Positions 28,261-36,264 of a stretch of DNA of 50,604 bases are shown here, in pieces. Source of the DNA: JBFMGS01 sp040752635 (lineage in GTDB: Bacteria > Bacillota > SHA-98 > UBA4971). Below the pieces are notes generated by a model. The model did not search any database. It was given only the letters and a program-made list of their open reading frames with translations, and had not been told where the DNA came from. Position 1 is the stretch's first letter; each line of letters starts with the position of its first letter. The position numbers and the translations under genes were made by a program. The DNA lies in assembly GCA_040752635.1 (NCBI GenBank), contig JBFMGS010000010.1, forward strand, positions 1 to 50,604, read 5' to 3'.

Positions 28261-29466
28261 ATGGGACTGAACAAGAAGTACAACGGGTATAAGGCGTACC
28301 AGTATTTGGAGCCTGGGGTGGATTACAGGGACTTCGTAATGTGTAAGGAGATCGGGCGTGTTCCCGAATACCTCGTTTCCCTCACTCCGGAACAGGAAAA
28401 GCGGGTAGAAGACATCGCGCGGGATTCAATCGTCATATCCCTGCATGATCATCCGGTGCTTTTCCCGCAGAACCTCGACAGTGACCTTTTCGAGTATACC
28501 CGCGAGGGGCGGGAAAAGACCGCTTACGAAGCTTTAGCGAATTCCTACCTCGACTGCGTGTTCGATAACATGATGGACGGTACCTGTACCATCACTTCCA
28601 AAGCGGGTTGGAAGTGGCGCGACGTACTCTATGATCTGGGGATGAGACTTAGTGACATTGCTCACCAGGATTTTATCATCCGATGTGAGCGGTTAGATGA
28701 CATCTACCGTGCCCACAACGAAGGCAAAATCGCGCTGGTCCCCTGCATTGAAGGGGCAGCAATGCTCGAAAACGAGGTTGACCGCGTGGATATTCTCTAC
28801 GGCTTTGGCGTACGGTTGATGGGGATCACCTACAGCGAGTCAAACGGACTAGGTTCCGGCTTGCGGGAAGACAACGACGGCGGTCTCACCAAGTTCGGCC
28901 GCCAGGTGGTTGAGAGAATGAACAAGATCGGTATGGCGATCGACTGTTCGCACTCCGGCGCGAAGACAACTTTAGACGTAATCAAGGCGAGTAAGAAGCC
29001 CATCTTCCTTACCCATGTGGGTGCCCGGGCCCTATGGGAGAGCAAGCGGTTAACTCCCGACGATGTGCTGAAAGCTTGTGCCGATAAGGGTGGCGTCATC
29101 GGCATTGAAGCCGCTCCTCATACTACCCTCACCGAGAAGAACAGGAATCACTCCATCGAATCCTATATGGAGCACTTTGAGTATGTGAAGGACCTCGCGG
29201 GCATTGACCATGTGGCCTTCGGCCCGGATACGTTGTACGGTGACCACGTGGGCCTGCACCACGCTTACGCCGCTCACCTGTCAACGAAGGGAACGCAAGG
29301 CGTCTGGCAGTTTGAAGAGGTTGAATATGTAAGAGGCCTTGAAAACCCTACCGAAGCTTCCAAGAACATACTGCGCTGGCTGGTTAAGCATGACTATTCC
29401 ACCGAGGATATCCAGAAAGTCATCGGCCAGAACGTCTTGCGTGTTCTGAAAGAAGTGTGGTGTTGA
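28261..29466 (+). CDS. M19 (membrane dipeptidase) family peptidase
   Basis: 401 residues of the renal-dipeptidase family, zinc enzymes that split dipeptides and tolerate a C-terminal D-residue. Ligands by motif: H62 in SLHDHP, E164 in CIEGAAML, H231 in DCSHSG, H252 in THVGAR, D323 in FGPDT. The usual HxD reads H62-D-H64, an exchange at the second ligand. There is no signal peptide, so it should act in the cytoplasm on imported dipeptides. ATG 28261 follows GGGAGG. It is the last gene of the block; no clear terminator follows. Confidence 0.88.
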   Translation: MGLNKKYNGYKAYQYLEPGVDYRDFVMCKEIGRVPEYLVSLTPEQEKRVEDIARDSIVISLHDHPVLFPQNLDSDLFEYTREGREKTAYEALANSYLDCVFDNMMDGTCTITSKAGWKWRDVLYDLGMRLSDIAHQDFIIRCERLDDIYRAHNEGKIALVPCIEGAAMLENEVDRVDILYGFGVRLMGITYSESNGLGSGLREDNDGGLTKFGRQVVERMNKIGMAIDCSHSGAKTTLDVIKASKKPIFLTHVGARALWESKRLTPDDVLKACADKGGVIGIEAAPHTTLTEKNRNHSIESYMEHFEYVKDLAGIDHVAFGPDTLYGDHVGLHHAYAAHLSTKGTQGVWQFEEVEYVRGLENPTEASKNILRWLVKHDYSTEDIQKVIGQNVLRVLKEVWC

Positions 29467-29598
29467 TTCCTCGCGATATGGACGTAAACCGCATATGGCT
29501 CTTGTTACCTGTGGAAATCCAATACTCAGTAGGCTTCCCAGTTATGTTGGCGCCTGAAAGGACGATATTGGGTTTTCCGGCATACACTACTTTAAACA

Positions 29599-29607
29599 TG
29601 CTATACT
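29599..29607 (+). promoter_or_regulatory. Possible extended -10 promoter for dnaG-sigA
   Basis: TG-C-TATACT forms an extended -10 box, with no good -35 hexamer at the normal distance. Transcription from here would give a leader of about 320 nt before dnaG. Confidence 0.45.
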
Positions 29608-29709
29608 ATATTGTGCATACGAACGTGTGATCGACATAAGATCTCGCCCGCATGGTTCCCATGGCAGCACCATTGGCAGCACCATTGTCGGGAATGCCAT
29701 GCGCGAAGA

Positions 29710-29733
29710 AGGATTTTTCGAAACACAGTAGAA
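29710..29733 (+). repeat. Bipartite motif AGGAN-N16-GAA, copy 1
   Basis: AGGAT (29710-29714), 16 bp, GAA (29731-29733), preceded by GAAGA and with TTTTC after the first block. It lies 204 bp upstream of dnaG. Four other copies in the window have identical spacing. Confidence 0.6.
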
Positions 29734-29937
29734 TCCAGTATGCCGATCCTCGGCGCAATTCTGGAGAAAAGACGCCTTGCCCTTCCATCGCGTTGCCCCT
29801 CACAGGGCTTCAGGCCGCCGAAGACAAGGTTTTGTTTGCGCGGGCTCGCCTGGAAAAAGAGGAAAAACGCTCATAATGGCGAAACAGGAACTAACGGAAG
29901 GCTGTCTCGTTGAGGCAGAGAAGGGGAACTAAGCGTA

Positions 29938-31818
29938 ATGCGCGGCTATAGCGAAGATGCGCTCGACGAGGTCCGCGCAAAGAGCGATATCGTAGAGGTA
30001 GTATCAGAATACGTGGCGTTGAAGCCGGCTGGCAAGACGTACAAAGGCCTGTGCCCGTTTCACGTGGAGAAGACGCCGTCCTTCACGGTGTCAAGAGAAA
30101 AGCAGCTTTTTTATTGTTTCGGGTGCGGCGCAGGCGGAGACGTTTTCAGCTTCGTGATGAAGGCCGAGAACGTGAGTTTCTCCGAGGCAGCGAAGCTGCT
30201 CGCTGAGAGGGCAGGGGTTCCGCTGCAGGGGGAGGTGTCTCAGGAGACAAGAGAAGCTCGGGAGAGACGCAGACTTCTGTATGAGATCAACGAGGCTGCC
30301 TGCAAGTATTTCCAAACGACGCTGCTTGAGAGCAGCGAAGCGGCCGAGGCGCGGGCATACCTGAGAAAGCGCGGGCTTTCAAGAGAGGTCGTGGAGAGGT
30401 TCAGGTTGGGGTATGCTCTCCCGTCCTGGGATGGGGCCTTAAAGGCTCTGACGAGGAGCGGGCTATCCAGGGAAGCGCTTCTCGCCGCCGGGCTTGTGGT
30501 TCCCGGCAAGGATCGCGATAATTGTTACGACCGGTTCAGGGCGAGACTCATGTTCCCTATCAGCGACGCCTCGGGCCGGGTCATAGGGTTCGGAGGGAGG
30601 GTACTGGACGACTCAACCCCCAAGTACCTGAATTCCCCCGAAACTGCCCTGTTTACCAAGGGCAGGAACCTCTACGGCTTGCACCTTGCAAAGGACGCTA
30701 TCCGTAAGGATTCCCTGGCAGTGATAGTCGAAGGCTACATGGATGCCATCACTTGCCACGAGCATGGGTTCGGCAACGTTGTCGCATCCCTTGGCACCGC
30801 GCTTACGAAGGACCAGGCGAGGGTGGTGTCGCGCTACGCATCGCAGGTCGTCATAGCCTATGATGCCGATGCGGCGGGCGCAGCCGCAACGATCCGGGGC
30901 ATGGAGATCCTGGCAGGTGCGGGGCTTGGGGTCAGGGTCGCAACTTTGCCCTCCGGGGAGGATCCGGATTCGACCTTAAGGAAGATTGGCAGGGACGCCC
31001 TGTCCCGGGCGCTCTCGAATGCCAGGTCGCTCTTGGATTACAAACTCCACGTCGTGGTCTCGCGCGCGGACCGCGCGAGGATCGACGGGAAGGTTGAAGC
31101 AGCACGCGAAGTTGCGAGGGTGCTGGCGCAAGTGGAAAGCGCTGTGGAGCGTGCTGAGTATGCACGCAAGGCGGCGAGGGATCTGGAGGTATCCGAAGAT
31201 GCCCTGGTAAGAGATGTGGAAACTTTGGTGAAGACAGCTTACCGGGGTGAGCAGCGGCGCAGGACGCCTGTTCAGGATAGATTCGGGGCAACTAGGCATA
31301 CTAGCCTCAAGGATGATATTGCCAGATCCGGCGAGATGGCGCGGGTTTTGGAAGCTGAGAAGATGCTGCTGCGGCTCATGGTAGAAAATGGAGACGTCCT
31401 CAAGGCGGTGCTCGATCAAGTTGGAGTTGAGGGGTTTTGCGAGCCGAAGCACGTCAAGATCGCACAGGCTATCGCGTCCCAGAGCCAGGGCGAAGGGCAG
31501 GGCGCAGAGTGTGGCGCGGGGACTCCCCCGGCAAGAATAATGAGCAGGCTTGAGGGCGAAGACGTTTTGGAATATGCTGCCGGCATCCTTGTCGGGCGAG
31601 ATGACGAGATGCGTGGCGACCCGACGAGGATGGCAGAAGACTGTCTTCGGGTCATGCATGAGTACAACCTGAGGGGTAGGATACGCAAGGTCGAACGTGA
31701 GCTTGCGTCCCTCGGCAATACGGGAGAGATGGAAAGATCAAGAGAACTCTTGGCAGAACTGGGGAGTCTCCGGGCGAGGCTCTCAAAGGAGTTTCAACCG
31801 TTTTCGGGGATCGTGTAG
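29938..31818 (+). CDS. dnaG: DNA primase
   Basis: Synthesises RNA primers at the replication fork with the DnaB helicase. 626 residues. The N-terminal zinc finger has C39, H42, C60 and C63 (CPFHVEKTPSF and FYCFGCGAGG). The TOPRIM catalytic core has VIVEGYMDAITCHEHG and IAYDADAAG. A helical C-terminal helicase-binding region follows. The ATG at 29938 has only a distant GGGG site. It is followed 52 bp later by sigA, the classic macromolecular-synthesis pair. Confidence 0.97.
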   Translation: MRGYSEDALDEVRAKSDIVEVVSEYVALKPAGKTYKGLCPFHVEKTPSFTVSREKQLFYCFGCGAGGDVFSFVMKAENVSFSEAAKLLAERAGVPLQGEVSQETREARERRRLLYEINEAACKYFQTTLLESSEAAEARAYLRKRGLSREVVERFRLGYALPSWDGALKALTRSGLSREALLAAGLVVPGKDRDNCYDRFRARLMFPISDASGRVIGFGGRVLDDSTPKYLNSPETALFTKGRNLYGLHLAKDAIRKDSLAVIVEGYMDAITCHEHGFGNVVASLGTALTKDQARVVSRYASQVVIAYDADAAGAAATIRGMEILAGAGLGVRVATLPSGEDPDSTLRKIGRDALSRALSNARSLLDYKLHVVVSRADRARIDGKVEAAREVARVLAQVESAVERAEYARKAARDLEVSEDALVRDVETLVKTAYRGEQRRRTPVQDRFGATRHTSLKDDIARSGEMARVLEAEKMLLRLMVENGDVLKAVLDQVGVEGFCEPKHVKIAQAIASQSQGEGQGAECGAGTPPARIMSRLEGEDVLEYAAGILVGRDDEMRGDPTRMAEDCLRVMHEYNLRGRIRKVERELASLGNTGEMERSRELLAELGSLRARLSKEFQPFSGIV

Positions 31819-31870
31819 TGTTCTGTAGCGAGACCAGGCCTGCGGCGGGCAGTGGAAAGGAGGGGTGAGG

Positions 31871-33025
31871 ATGGTTAAGCCGAGGCAGCCGGATATTCCT
31901 GAAATAAAGGAACTAATCGAGCGCGGGAAGAGAAAGGGCACGCTAACATATAGAGAGATAATGGATGCTCTGCAGAACGTGGAGCTTTCTCCAGACCAAA
32001 TAGATGACATCTATGAAGCCCTTGGACAGATAGGCATCGACGTTGTGCCCGAACCGGGAGACGGAGAGGCAGAGGATGGAGCTCGTATTGCCGATGAACT
32101 CGAGGGCCCGGCCGGTCCTGCGGGCCCGGATGGCCCGGACGCGGATGCGGTCGTGCGCGAGGAGGCCGACATAGATCTGTCCCTCCCAGAGGGTATCAGC
32201 GTAGACGACCCGGTGAGGATGTATCTCAAAGAAATTGGACGGGTGCCGCTTCTCACTGCGGAGGAAGAGGTCGAGCTGGCAAAGCGCATTGAGAAAGGCG
32301 ACGAACAGGCGAAGCGCAGGCTCGCCGAGGCAAACCTCCGCCTCGTGGTCAGCATTGCCAAACGCTATGTCGGGCGCGGTATGCTTTTCCTTGACCTCAT
32401 ACAGGAAGGGAACCTTGGTCTCTTGAAGGCAGTCGAGAAGTTCGACTACCGCAAGGGATACAAGTTCAGCACCTATGCGACGTGGTGGATCCGGCAGGCT
32501 ATAACTCGTGCCATTGCTGATCAAGCGAGGACCATCCGTATCCCCGTCCACATGGTCGAGACCATCAACAAGCTTATACGGGTATCAAGACAGCTCTTGC
32601 AGGAATACGGCCGGGAGCCGACCATTGAAGAAACCGCGAAAGCCATGGATATGAGCGAGGACAGGGTGAGGGAGATCATGAAGGTGGCGCAGGAGCCAGT
32701 TTCCCTCGAAACCCCCATTGGGGAAGAGGAGGATAGTCATCTCGGGGACTTCATCGAAGATGAAGACGTCCTGGCGCCTGCGGACGCGGTGTCTTTCCAC
32801 CTCCTGAAAGAGCAGCTTGAGGATGTCCTCGACACGCTGACTCCTCGAGAAGAGAAGGTACTTCGTCTGCGCTTCGGGCTTGACGATGGTCGCTCTCGGA
32901 CGCTCGAGGAAGTCGGCCAGGTTTTTGGCGTTACACGGGAGAGGATTCGCCAGATAGAGGCAAAAGCTCTGCGAAAGCTCAGGCACCCGAGCAGGAGCAA
33001 GAAACTCAAGGACTACTTGGAATGA
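31871..33025 (+). CDS. sigA: Primary sigma factor SigA (RpoD)
   Basis: Housekeeping sigma-70, which directs RNA polymerase to the TTGACA/TATAAT promoters seen across this window. 384 residues. Region 1.1 is at the N-terminus, followed by a low-complexity GPAGPAGPDGPDAD linker. Region 1.2 begins DPVRMYLKEIGR. Regions 2.1-2.4 include YKFSTYATWWIRQAI. Region 3 follows. Region 4.2 has VTRERIRQIEAKALRKLRH. ATG 31871 follows AAAGGAGGGG; an in-frame GTG at 31865 overlaps the ribosome site and is less likely. Confidence 0.98.
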   Translation: MVKPRQPDIPEIKELIERGKRKGTLTYREIMDALQNVELSPDQIDDIYEALGQIGIDVVPEPGDGEAEDGARIADELEGPAGPAGPDGPDADAVVREEADIDLSLPEGISVDDPVRMYLKEIGRVPLLTAEEEVELAKRIEKGDEQAKRRLAEANLRLVVSIAKRYVGRGMLFLDLIQEGNLGLLKAVEKFDYRKGYKFSTYATWWIRQAITRAIADQARTIRIPVHMVETINKLIRVSRQLLQEYGREPTIEETAKAMDMSEDRVREIMKVAQEPVSLETPIGEEEDSHLGDFIEDEDVLAPADAVSFHLLKEQLEDVLDTLTPREEKVLRLRFGLDDGRSRTLEEVGQVFGVTRERIRQIEAKALRKLRHPSRSKKLKDYLE

Positions 33026-33084
33026 GTTCACAGCCGGGAGGGGGCAGGCTGCGTTAATTTTGTCGCCGTGTCGCCGTGTGCCTC

Positions 33085-33114
33085 TTGACCCGGCCTTAGC
33101 AAGTATCGTATAAT
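33085..33114 (+). promoter_or_regulatory. Sigma-A promoter of the tRNA pair
   Basis: -35 TTGACC (33085-33090), 18-bp spacer, perfect -10 TATAAT (33109-33114). It lies 23 bp before tRNA-Asn. Confidence 0.9.
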
Positions 33115-33137
33115 ATGGACTGTAAAGCAGGTTTTGC

Positions 33138-33212
33138 TCCCTGGTAGCTCAACGGTAGAGCAACCGGCTGTTAACCGGTAGGTTGCAGGTTCGAAACCTG
33201 CCCAGGGAGCCA
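33138..33212 (+). tRNA. tRNA-Asn (GTT)
   Basis: 75 nt with encoded CCA. All stems pair: acceptor TCCCTGG/CCAGGGA, D-stem GCTC/GAGC, anticodon stem ACCGG/CCGGT with loop CTGTTAA, T-stem GCAGG/CCTGC with TTCGAAA. Anticodon GTT reads AAC and AAU. Confidence 0.98.
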
Positions 33213-33230
33213 GTGTTTTGGGGTTGCTTT

Positions 33231-33305
33231 GGGCCTATAGCTCAGCGGTAGAGCAACCGGCTCATAACCGGTCGGTCCCTGGTTCGATCCCAGGTGGGCC
33301 CACCA
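33231..33305 (+). tRNA. tRNA-Met (CAT), elongator type
   Basis: 75 nt with encoded CCA. Acceptor GGGCCTA/TGGGCCC, D-stem GCTC/GAGC, anticodon stem ACCGG/CCGGT with loop CTCATAA, T-stem CCTGG/CCAGG. Position 1-72 is G-C, so it is not the initiator (which has a mismatch). A CAT anticodon could also be tRNA-Ile2 with lysidine at C34; the body looks more like elongator Met. Confidence 0.9.
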
Positions 33306-33315
33306 TTCGAGTTTG

Positions 33316-33340
33316 AGCGGGCGGGAATCGCCCGCTTTCT
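33316..33340 (+). terminator. Terminator after the tRNA pair
   Basis: Stem AGCGGGCG / CGCCCGCT with a 5-nt loop, followed by TTCTTC. It lies 11 bp past tRNA-Met. Confidence 0.85.
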
Positions 33341-33513
33341 TCATCAGTGTCTTCAACCCTTAATATCTCTGGTGGCTTCTGCCAGAGACAACTCTCATTG
33401 CGCCGCAGGCTCTATTTGCTGAAACCGGCTGGTAGACCACATGCGGTCGAATTCGACCCTTTGGGTGGTTTTTAGACGGTCTGGTATCGCCAGAAGGTTG
33501 GTTTCACGCGGGA

Positions 33514-33537
33514 AGGAACTCAACATTCTTTGTAGAA
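33514..33537 (+). repeat. Bipartite motif AGGAN-N16-GAA, copy 2
   Basis: AGGAA (33514-33518), 16 bp, GAA (33535-33537), followed by an AT-rich run. It ends 28 bp before the DksA-like gene. The rest of 33341-33565 shows no gene. Confidence 0.6.
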
Positions 33538-33565
33538 ATAAATATAGTAGCACAGAGGAGAGACC

Positions 33566-33901
33566 ATGGCTGTCGGAGCCTTACGCGGTGCGGAAGCTAT
33601 GAGGGAGGCCCGATCCCGTCAGATGCCAGAGTCCCGGTGGACCGTGGGAGCGCATGCTTTGCCAGCGGGTCCGAAGCCAGGTGTGACGGCAGACCGGAGG
33701 AGAAAGGGGCCCAGAAGGATGGTCACAAAGTGCGAAATCTGCGGCAAGGTCATTCCCAAGGCAAGGCTGGAGATCCTGCCGACAACGAAACGGTGTGTTG
33801 ACTGCGCCAAGAAAAATGGCACGGACGTGCAAGCCAAGCGCACCGAAGTGGGAATGGACATCGATACCTACAAGGATCTCCTGGGTGCGATCAGAAGCTA
33901 G
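33566..33901 (+). CDS. Small DksA/TraR-type zinc-finger protein
   Basis: 111 residues. The last 60 hold a C4 zinc finger CEICG-KVIPKARLEILPTTKRCVDC like that of DksA/TraR proteins, which bind RNA polymerase; the long coiled coil of true DksA is missing. The N-terminal 50 residues are basic and of no known family. ATG 33566 has a good AGGAGAG site 3 nt upstream. ATG 33719, with AAAGGGG upstream, would give a finger-only 60-residue protein. Which start is used is open. Confidence 0.7.
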   Translation: MAVGALRGAEAMREARSRQMPESRWTVGAHALPAGPKPGVTADRRRKGPRRMVTKCEICGKVIPKARLEILPTTKRCVDCAKKNGTDVQAKRTEVGMDIDTYKDLLGAIRS

Positions 33902-33964
33902 AGCAGCTCTGGGTGTGGGTGGCCCGGACCGCGACCATTACTTGTTTGAAAGGGAATAGTGCCG

Positions 33965-34678
33965 ATGACCGATGTACAGTCGCTCCTTGAGCTCCAGAGC
34001 CTGGACATGCGCAGACAGGAGCTGGAAAGGGCGCTCAGGGAACTGCCCGTCCAGAAGGAGATCGACGAACTTGAGGGGGTCCTTGCGACGTGGCGCGCGA
34101 GTCTTGCGGATATGAACGCAAGGCTTGCGCGCCTCCGTAAGGAGCAGAAAGAAGGGGAGTGGACCATCAAGGAAACGTCGGCCTCGATAGATGCCATTTC
34201 AAAGAAGTTGTACGGGGGCCTGGTGACGAACCCGAGAGAGATAGAGGGGATGCAGGGAAAACTAGGGATGCTGCAGGCAAGCAAGACAAGACTTGAGGAC
34301 CAGGTGCTTGGCTATATGGAGGAAATCGAGCTTCTGGAGTCGGAGACAAAGGCCATGGGCGCGCGGGTCGACGAGAGCGCTGCCAGGCTTGAAGAGCTTA
34401 AGAAAGCGCGCGACGCGGAGGTTGGAAGGCTCACTTCGGAGTTGGCGGGCGTCACCAGAGAACGCGACACCCTGGCATCAACCATATCCGGTGCGCTACT
34501 TGCCAAGTACGAGCAGTTGCTGAAGGACAGGGGCGGTGTAGCGGTTGTCCCTGTGTGCGGCAGCACGTGTGGAGGGTGTCACGTGGTTTTGCCAACCTTT
34601 CTTGTGACGCTGGCGAAGCCGAACAATGCGGTGGTCAGGTGCGAGAACTGCGGCCGAATTCTATGCTGGGTCGGCTAA
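33965..34678 (+). CDS. Coiled-coil protein with C4 zinc ribbon
   Basis: 237 residues. Residues 5-180 form a long antiparallel coiled coil with the conserved turn KKLYGGLVTNPREIEGMQ. The C-terminus is a zinc ribbon with CGSTCGGC and CENCGRILCW (zf-RING_7, CT398-like family). Such proteins are widespread in bacteria and are thought to bind nucleic acid or a membrane or sigma-factor partner; the function is not established. ATG 33965 is preferred over GTG 33959. It lies 63 bp after the zinc-finger gene. Confidence 0.82.
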   Translation: MTDVQSLLELQSLDMRRQELERALRELPVQKEIDELEGVLATWRASLADMNARLARLRKEQKEGEWTIKETSASIDAISKKLYGGLVTNPREIEGMQGKLGMLQASKTRLEDQVLGYMEEIELLESETKAMGARVDESAARLEELKKARDAEVGRLTSELAGVTRERDTLASTISGALLAKYEQLLKDRGGVAVVPVCGSTCGGCHVVLPTFLVTLAKPNNAVVRCENCGRILCWVG

Positions 34679-34888
34679 GTTGGTCCCCAACAGCCCGCGC
34701 CACTCTTCATTGTGTGGGTTATGCTACGTATAGACCCGACTGTCGCTCCCCCTTGCCGGCCCCTTCTTGCTGGTCAGGAGCGCAGGTCAGGGGGTGATAC
34801 AAGGCGGGCTGAAAGGCGCGCGCCCAACGTCCACCCAACGAAATGACGGTCCAAGGGCCCGGCCAGGTTATTGGAAGGATGTGGAGCA

Positions 34889-35422
34889 GTGACGGATGAC
34901 TCTCGAGTTGGCTCAGGCAGCGGGCCGGTCACCATATACAGCGATGGCGCGTCCAGGGGCAACCCAGGGCCGGCAGGCATTGGAGCTATCCTGCTCGACC
35001 AGAACGAGAACGTTATTGCTGAGATAAGCGAGGGGATTGGTACCGCCACGAACAACGAGGCTGAGTACATCGCCCTGGCGAAAGCCCTCGAGACGGCAAA
35101 GAAGCTCGGGGCAAAAAGGGTGCGGGTGTACACAGACAGCGAGCTCATGGCGAGGCAGTTGACTGGAGAATACGCTGTCAGGTCCGATCGGCTGCGGCCG
35201 CTGGCAATCAGGGTCCAGGAGCTCAGGCGAGGGTTCGAGTCCTGCGCGATAACTCACGTAGGGCGCGCAGTGAATTCACGAGCGGACGAGCTCGCTAACA
35301 GGGGCATCGAGGCGGACTCTTCCCAGGGTGCGAGTGCGAGAACCGACTGCTGCGAGTCTGATTTGACAAGGGCGCAAGACGGTGGTAAGATAGGCTCGAG
35401 TCAGCAAGAAGATTGCGTTTAG
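34889..35422 (+). CDS. Ribonuclease HI family protein
   Basis: 177 residues. It degrades RNA in RNA-DNA hybrids. The four catalytic acids are present by motif: D19 (YSDGAS), E59 (TNNEAEY), D83 (YTDSEL) and D132 (NSRADELAN). It is the compact bacterial or archaeal-like form without the basic protrusion of E. coli RNase HI. The last 35 residues are unrelated polar tail; the rnpB promoter lies inside the DNA that encodes it. GTG 34889 is chosen; TTG 34871 is an alternative. Confidence 0.9.
   Translation: MTDDSRVGSGSGPVTIYSDGASRGNPGPAGIGAILLDQNENVIAEISEGIGTATNNEAEYIALAKALETAKKLGAKRVRVYTDSELMARQLTGEYAVRSDRLRPLAIRVQELRRGFESCAITHVGRAVNSRADELANRGIEADSSQGASARTDCCESDLTRAQDGGKIGSSQQEDCV
35363..35391 (+). 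promoter_or_regulatory. Sigma-A promoter of rnpB
   Basis: -35 TTGACA (35363-35368), 17-bp spacer, -10 TAAGAT (35386-35391), inside the 3' end of the RNase HI gene. The start of the transcript would be about 45 nt before the P1 helix. Confidence 0.8.
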
Positions 35423-35444
35423 TGAGAGCGAAACCATTTGGCAG

Positions 35445-35826
35445 GCAAGTAGATCAGGTGGTCGCGAGCGCAGGTCCCCGACGCGGGACTGCGCCCGAGG
35501 AAAGTCCGAACTCCATAGGGCAGGGTGCTGGGTAATCCCCAGTGGGGGCGACCCTAAGGAAAGTGCAACAGAAATCAAACCGCTCGTGCGGCGTTCTGCA
35601 GCCGTGCTGCAGGCGCGCGAGTAAGGATGAAACGGTGCGGTAAGAGCGCACCAGCGACCGGGCGACCGGTCGGCTAGGCAAACCCCACCTGGAGCAAGAC
35701 CAAATAGGAGGGACATAAGGTGGCCCGCCTTTCCCTCGGGTACGGTCGCTAGAGGCCCTGGGCAACCCGGGTCCAAGATAGATGACCACCCTCGACAGGA
35801 TTCGGCTTACAGATCTAGTTGCTTGC
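35445..35826 (+). ncRNA. rnpB: RNase P RNA
   Basis: Catalytic RNA of tRNA 5' processing. Signature blocks are GAGGAAAGTCCGAACTCC followed by an AGGGTGCTGGGTAA region, AGTGCAACAGAAA, AAACCCCACC, GGAGCAAGACCAAATAGG, AGATAGATGACCACC and CAGGATTCGGCTTA. Ends were set by the P1 helix: GCAAG-TAGATC at the 5' side pairs with GATCTA-N4-CTTGC at the 3' side. The architecture looks like ancestral type A, not the Bacillus type B. Confidence 0.97.
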
Positions 35827-35835
35827 GTGAATTGT

Positions 35836-35872
35836 GCGAGCGTCGGTAGCCAACACGACGCTCGCTTTCGTT
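35836..35872 (+). terminator. Terminator of rnpB
   Basis: 10-bp perfect stem GCGAGCGTCG / CGACGCTCGC with a 10-nt loop, then TTTCGTT. It lies 9 bp after the RNA. Confidence 0.88.
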
Positions 35873-36043
35873 ACTCCACCACTCCATCTTGGAAAGCACG
35901 CAGGTCATTGGACCTTTGCTCAGTGCGACATCGACCCGAACAGATGGCCCATCGTAATCAAGAGAAAGGATAAGTCTGGACTCGTTTTAAGAGGTTAGTG
36001 CTGCCACTTCAATCCTCCGGTCGGCCCGATGAGCCAAACGGAG

Positions 36044-36073
36044 TTGGACACACAACATATTGAGCATTATAAT
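36044..36073 (+). promoter_or_regulatory. Sigma-A promoter of nrdDG
   Basis: -35 TTGGAC (36044-36049), 18-bp spacer, perfect -10 TATAAT (36068-36073). It is about 190 bp upstream of nrdD. The DNA between 35873 and 36043 shows no gene or element. Confidence 0.82.
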
Positions 36074-36096
36074 ATATGTGCCCACAATATGTAGAT
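36050..36096. promoter_or_regulatory. Candidate NrdR boxes
   Basis: Two AT-rich, ACA-containing 16-bp boxes, ACACAACATATTGAGC (36050-36065) and CCCACAATATGTAGAT (36081-36096), about three helical turns apart and flanking the -10 box. They resemble the NrdR consensus (acaCwAtATaTwGtgt) that represses ribonucleotide reductase genes. Each box is imperfect. Confidence 0.55.
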
Positions 36097-36264
36097 GGCG
36101 AGAACATTGGTGCTTCTGGAGGAAAACGAAGAGATGCCCGTGCTGAGGACACAGACACCTTCATGCAGGAACTTAAGAAACCCCATGAAAAGGAACAGAC
36201 AAGGCGGCGTGTGAGGGGCATGAGGTTGGCGCGTGCCAGCGAATGATGAGGGGGCGGGCTACAA

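Larger units (their letters stand above)
29467..29937 (+). other. Spacer before dnaG, junction of the inserted block
   Basis: 471 bp without a convincing gene. It contains an extended -10 promoter (29599-29607), a 12-bp exact tandem repeat GCAGCACCATTG at 29664-29687, and one copy of the AGGAN-N16-GAA motif (29710-29733). Composition is AT-richer at the left and GC-richer towards dnaG. No att-like repeat or integrase was seen. Confidence 0.6.

Noticed and set aside
29664..29687. 12-bp tandem repeat as an attachment site of the inserted block
   Set aside because: The two copies are adjacent, not at opposite ends of the block, and no integrase is present; simple slippage explains them.
36095..36214. 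39-codon frame in the nrdDG leader
   Set aside because: No ribosome site before its ATG, and it overlaps a candidate regulator box; treated as leader.
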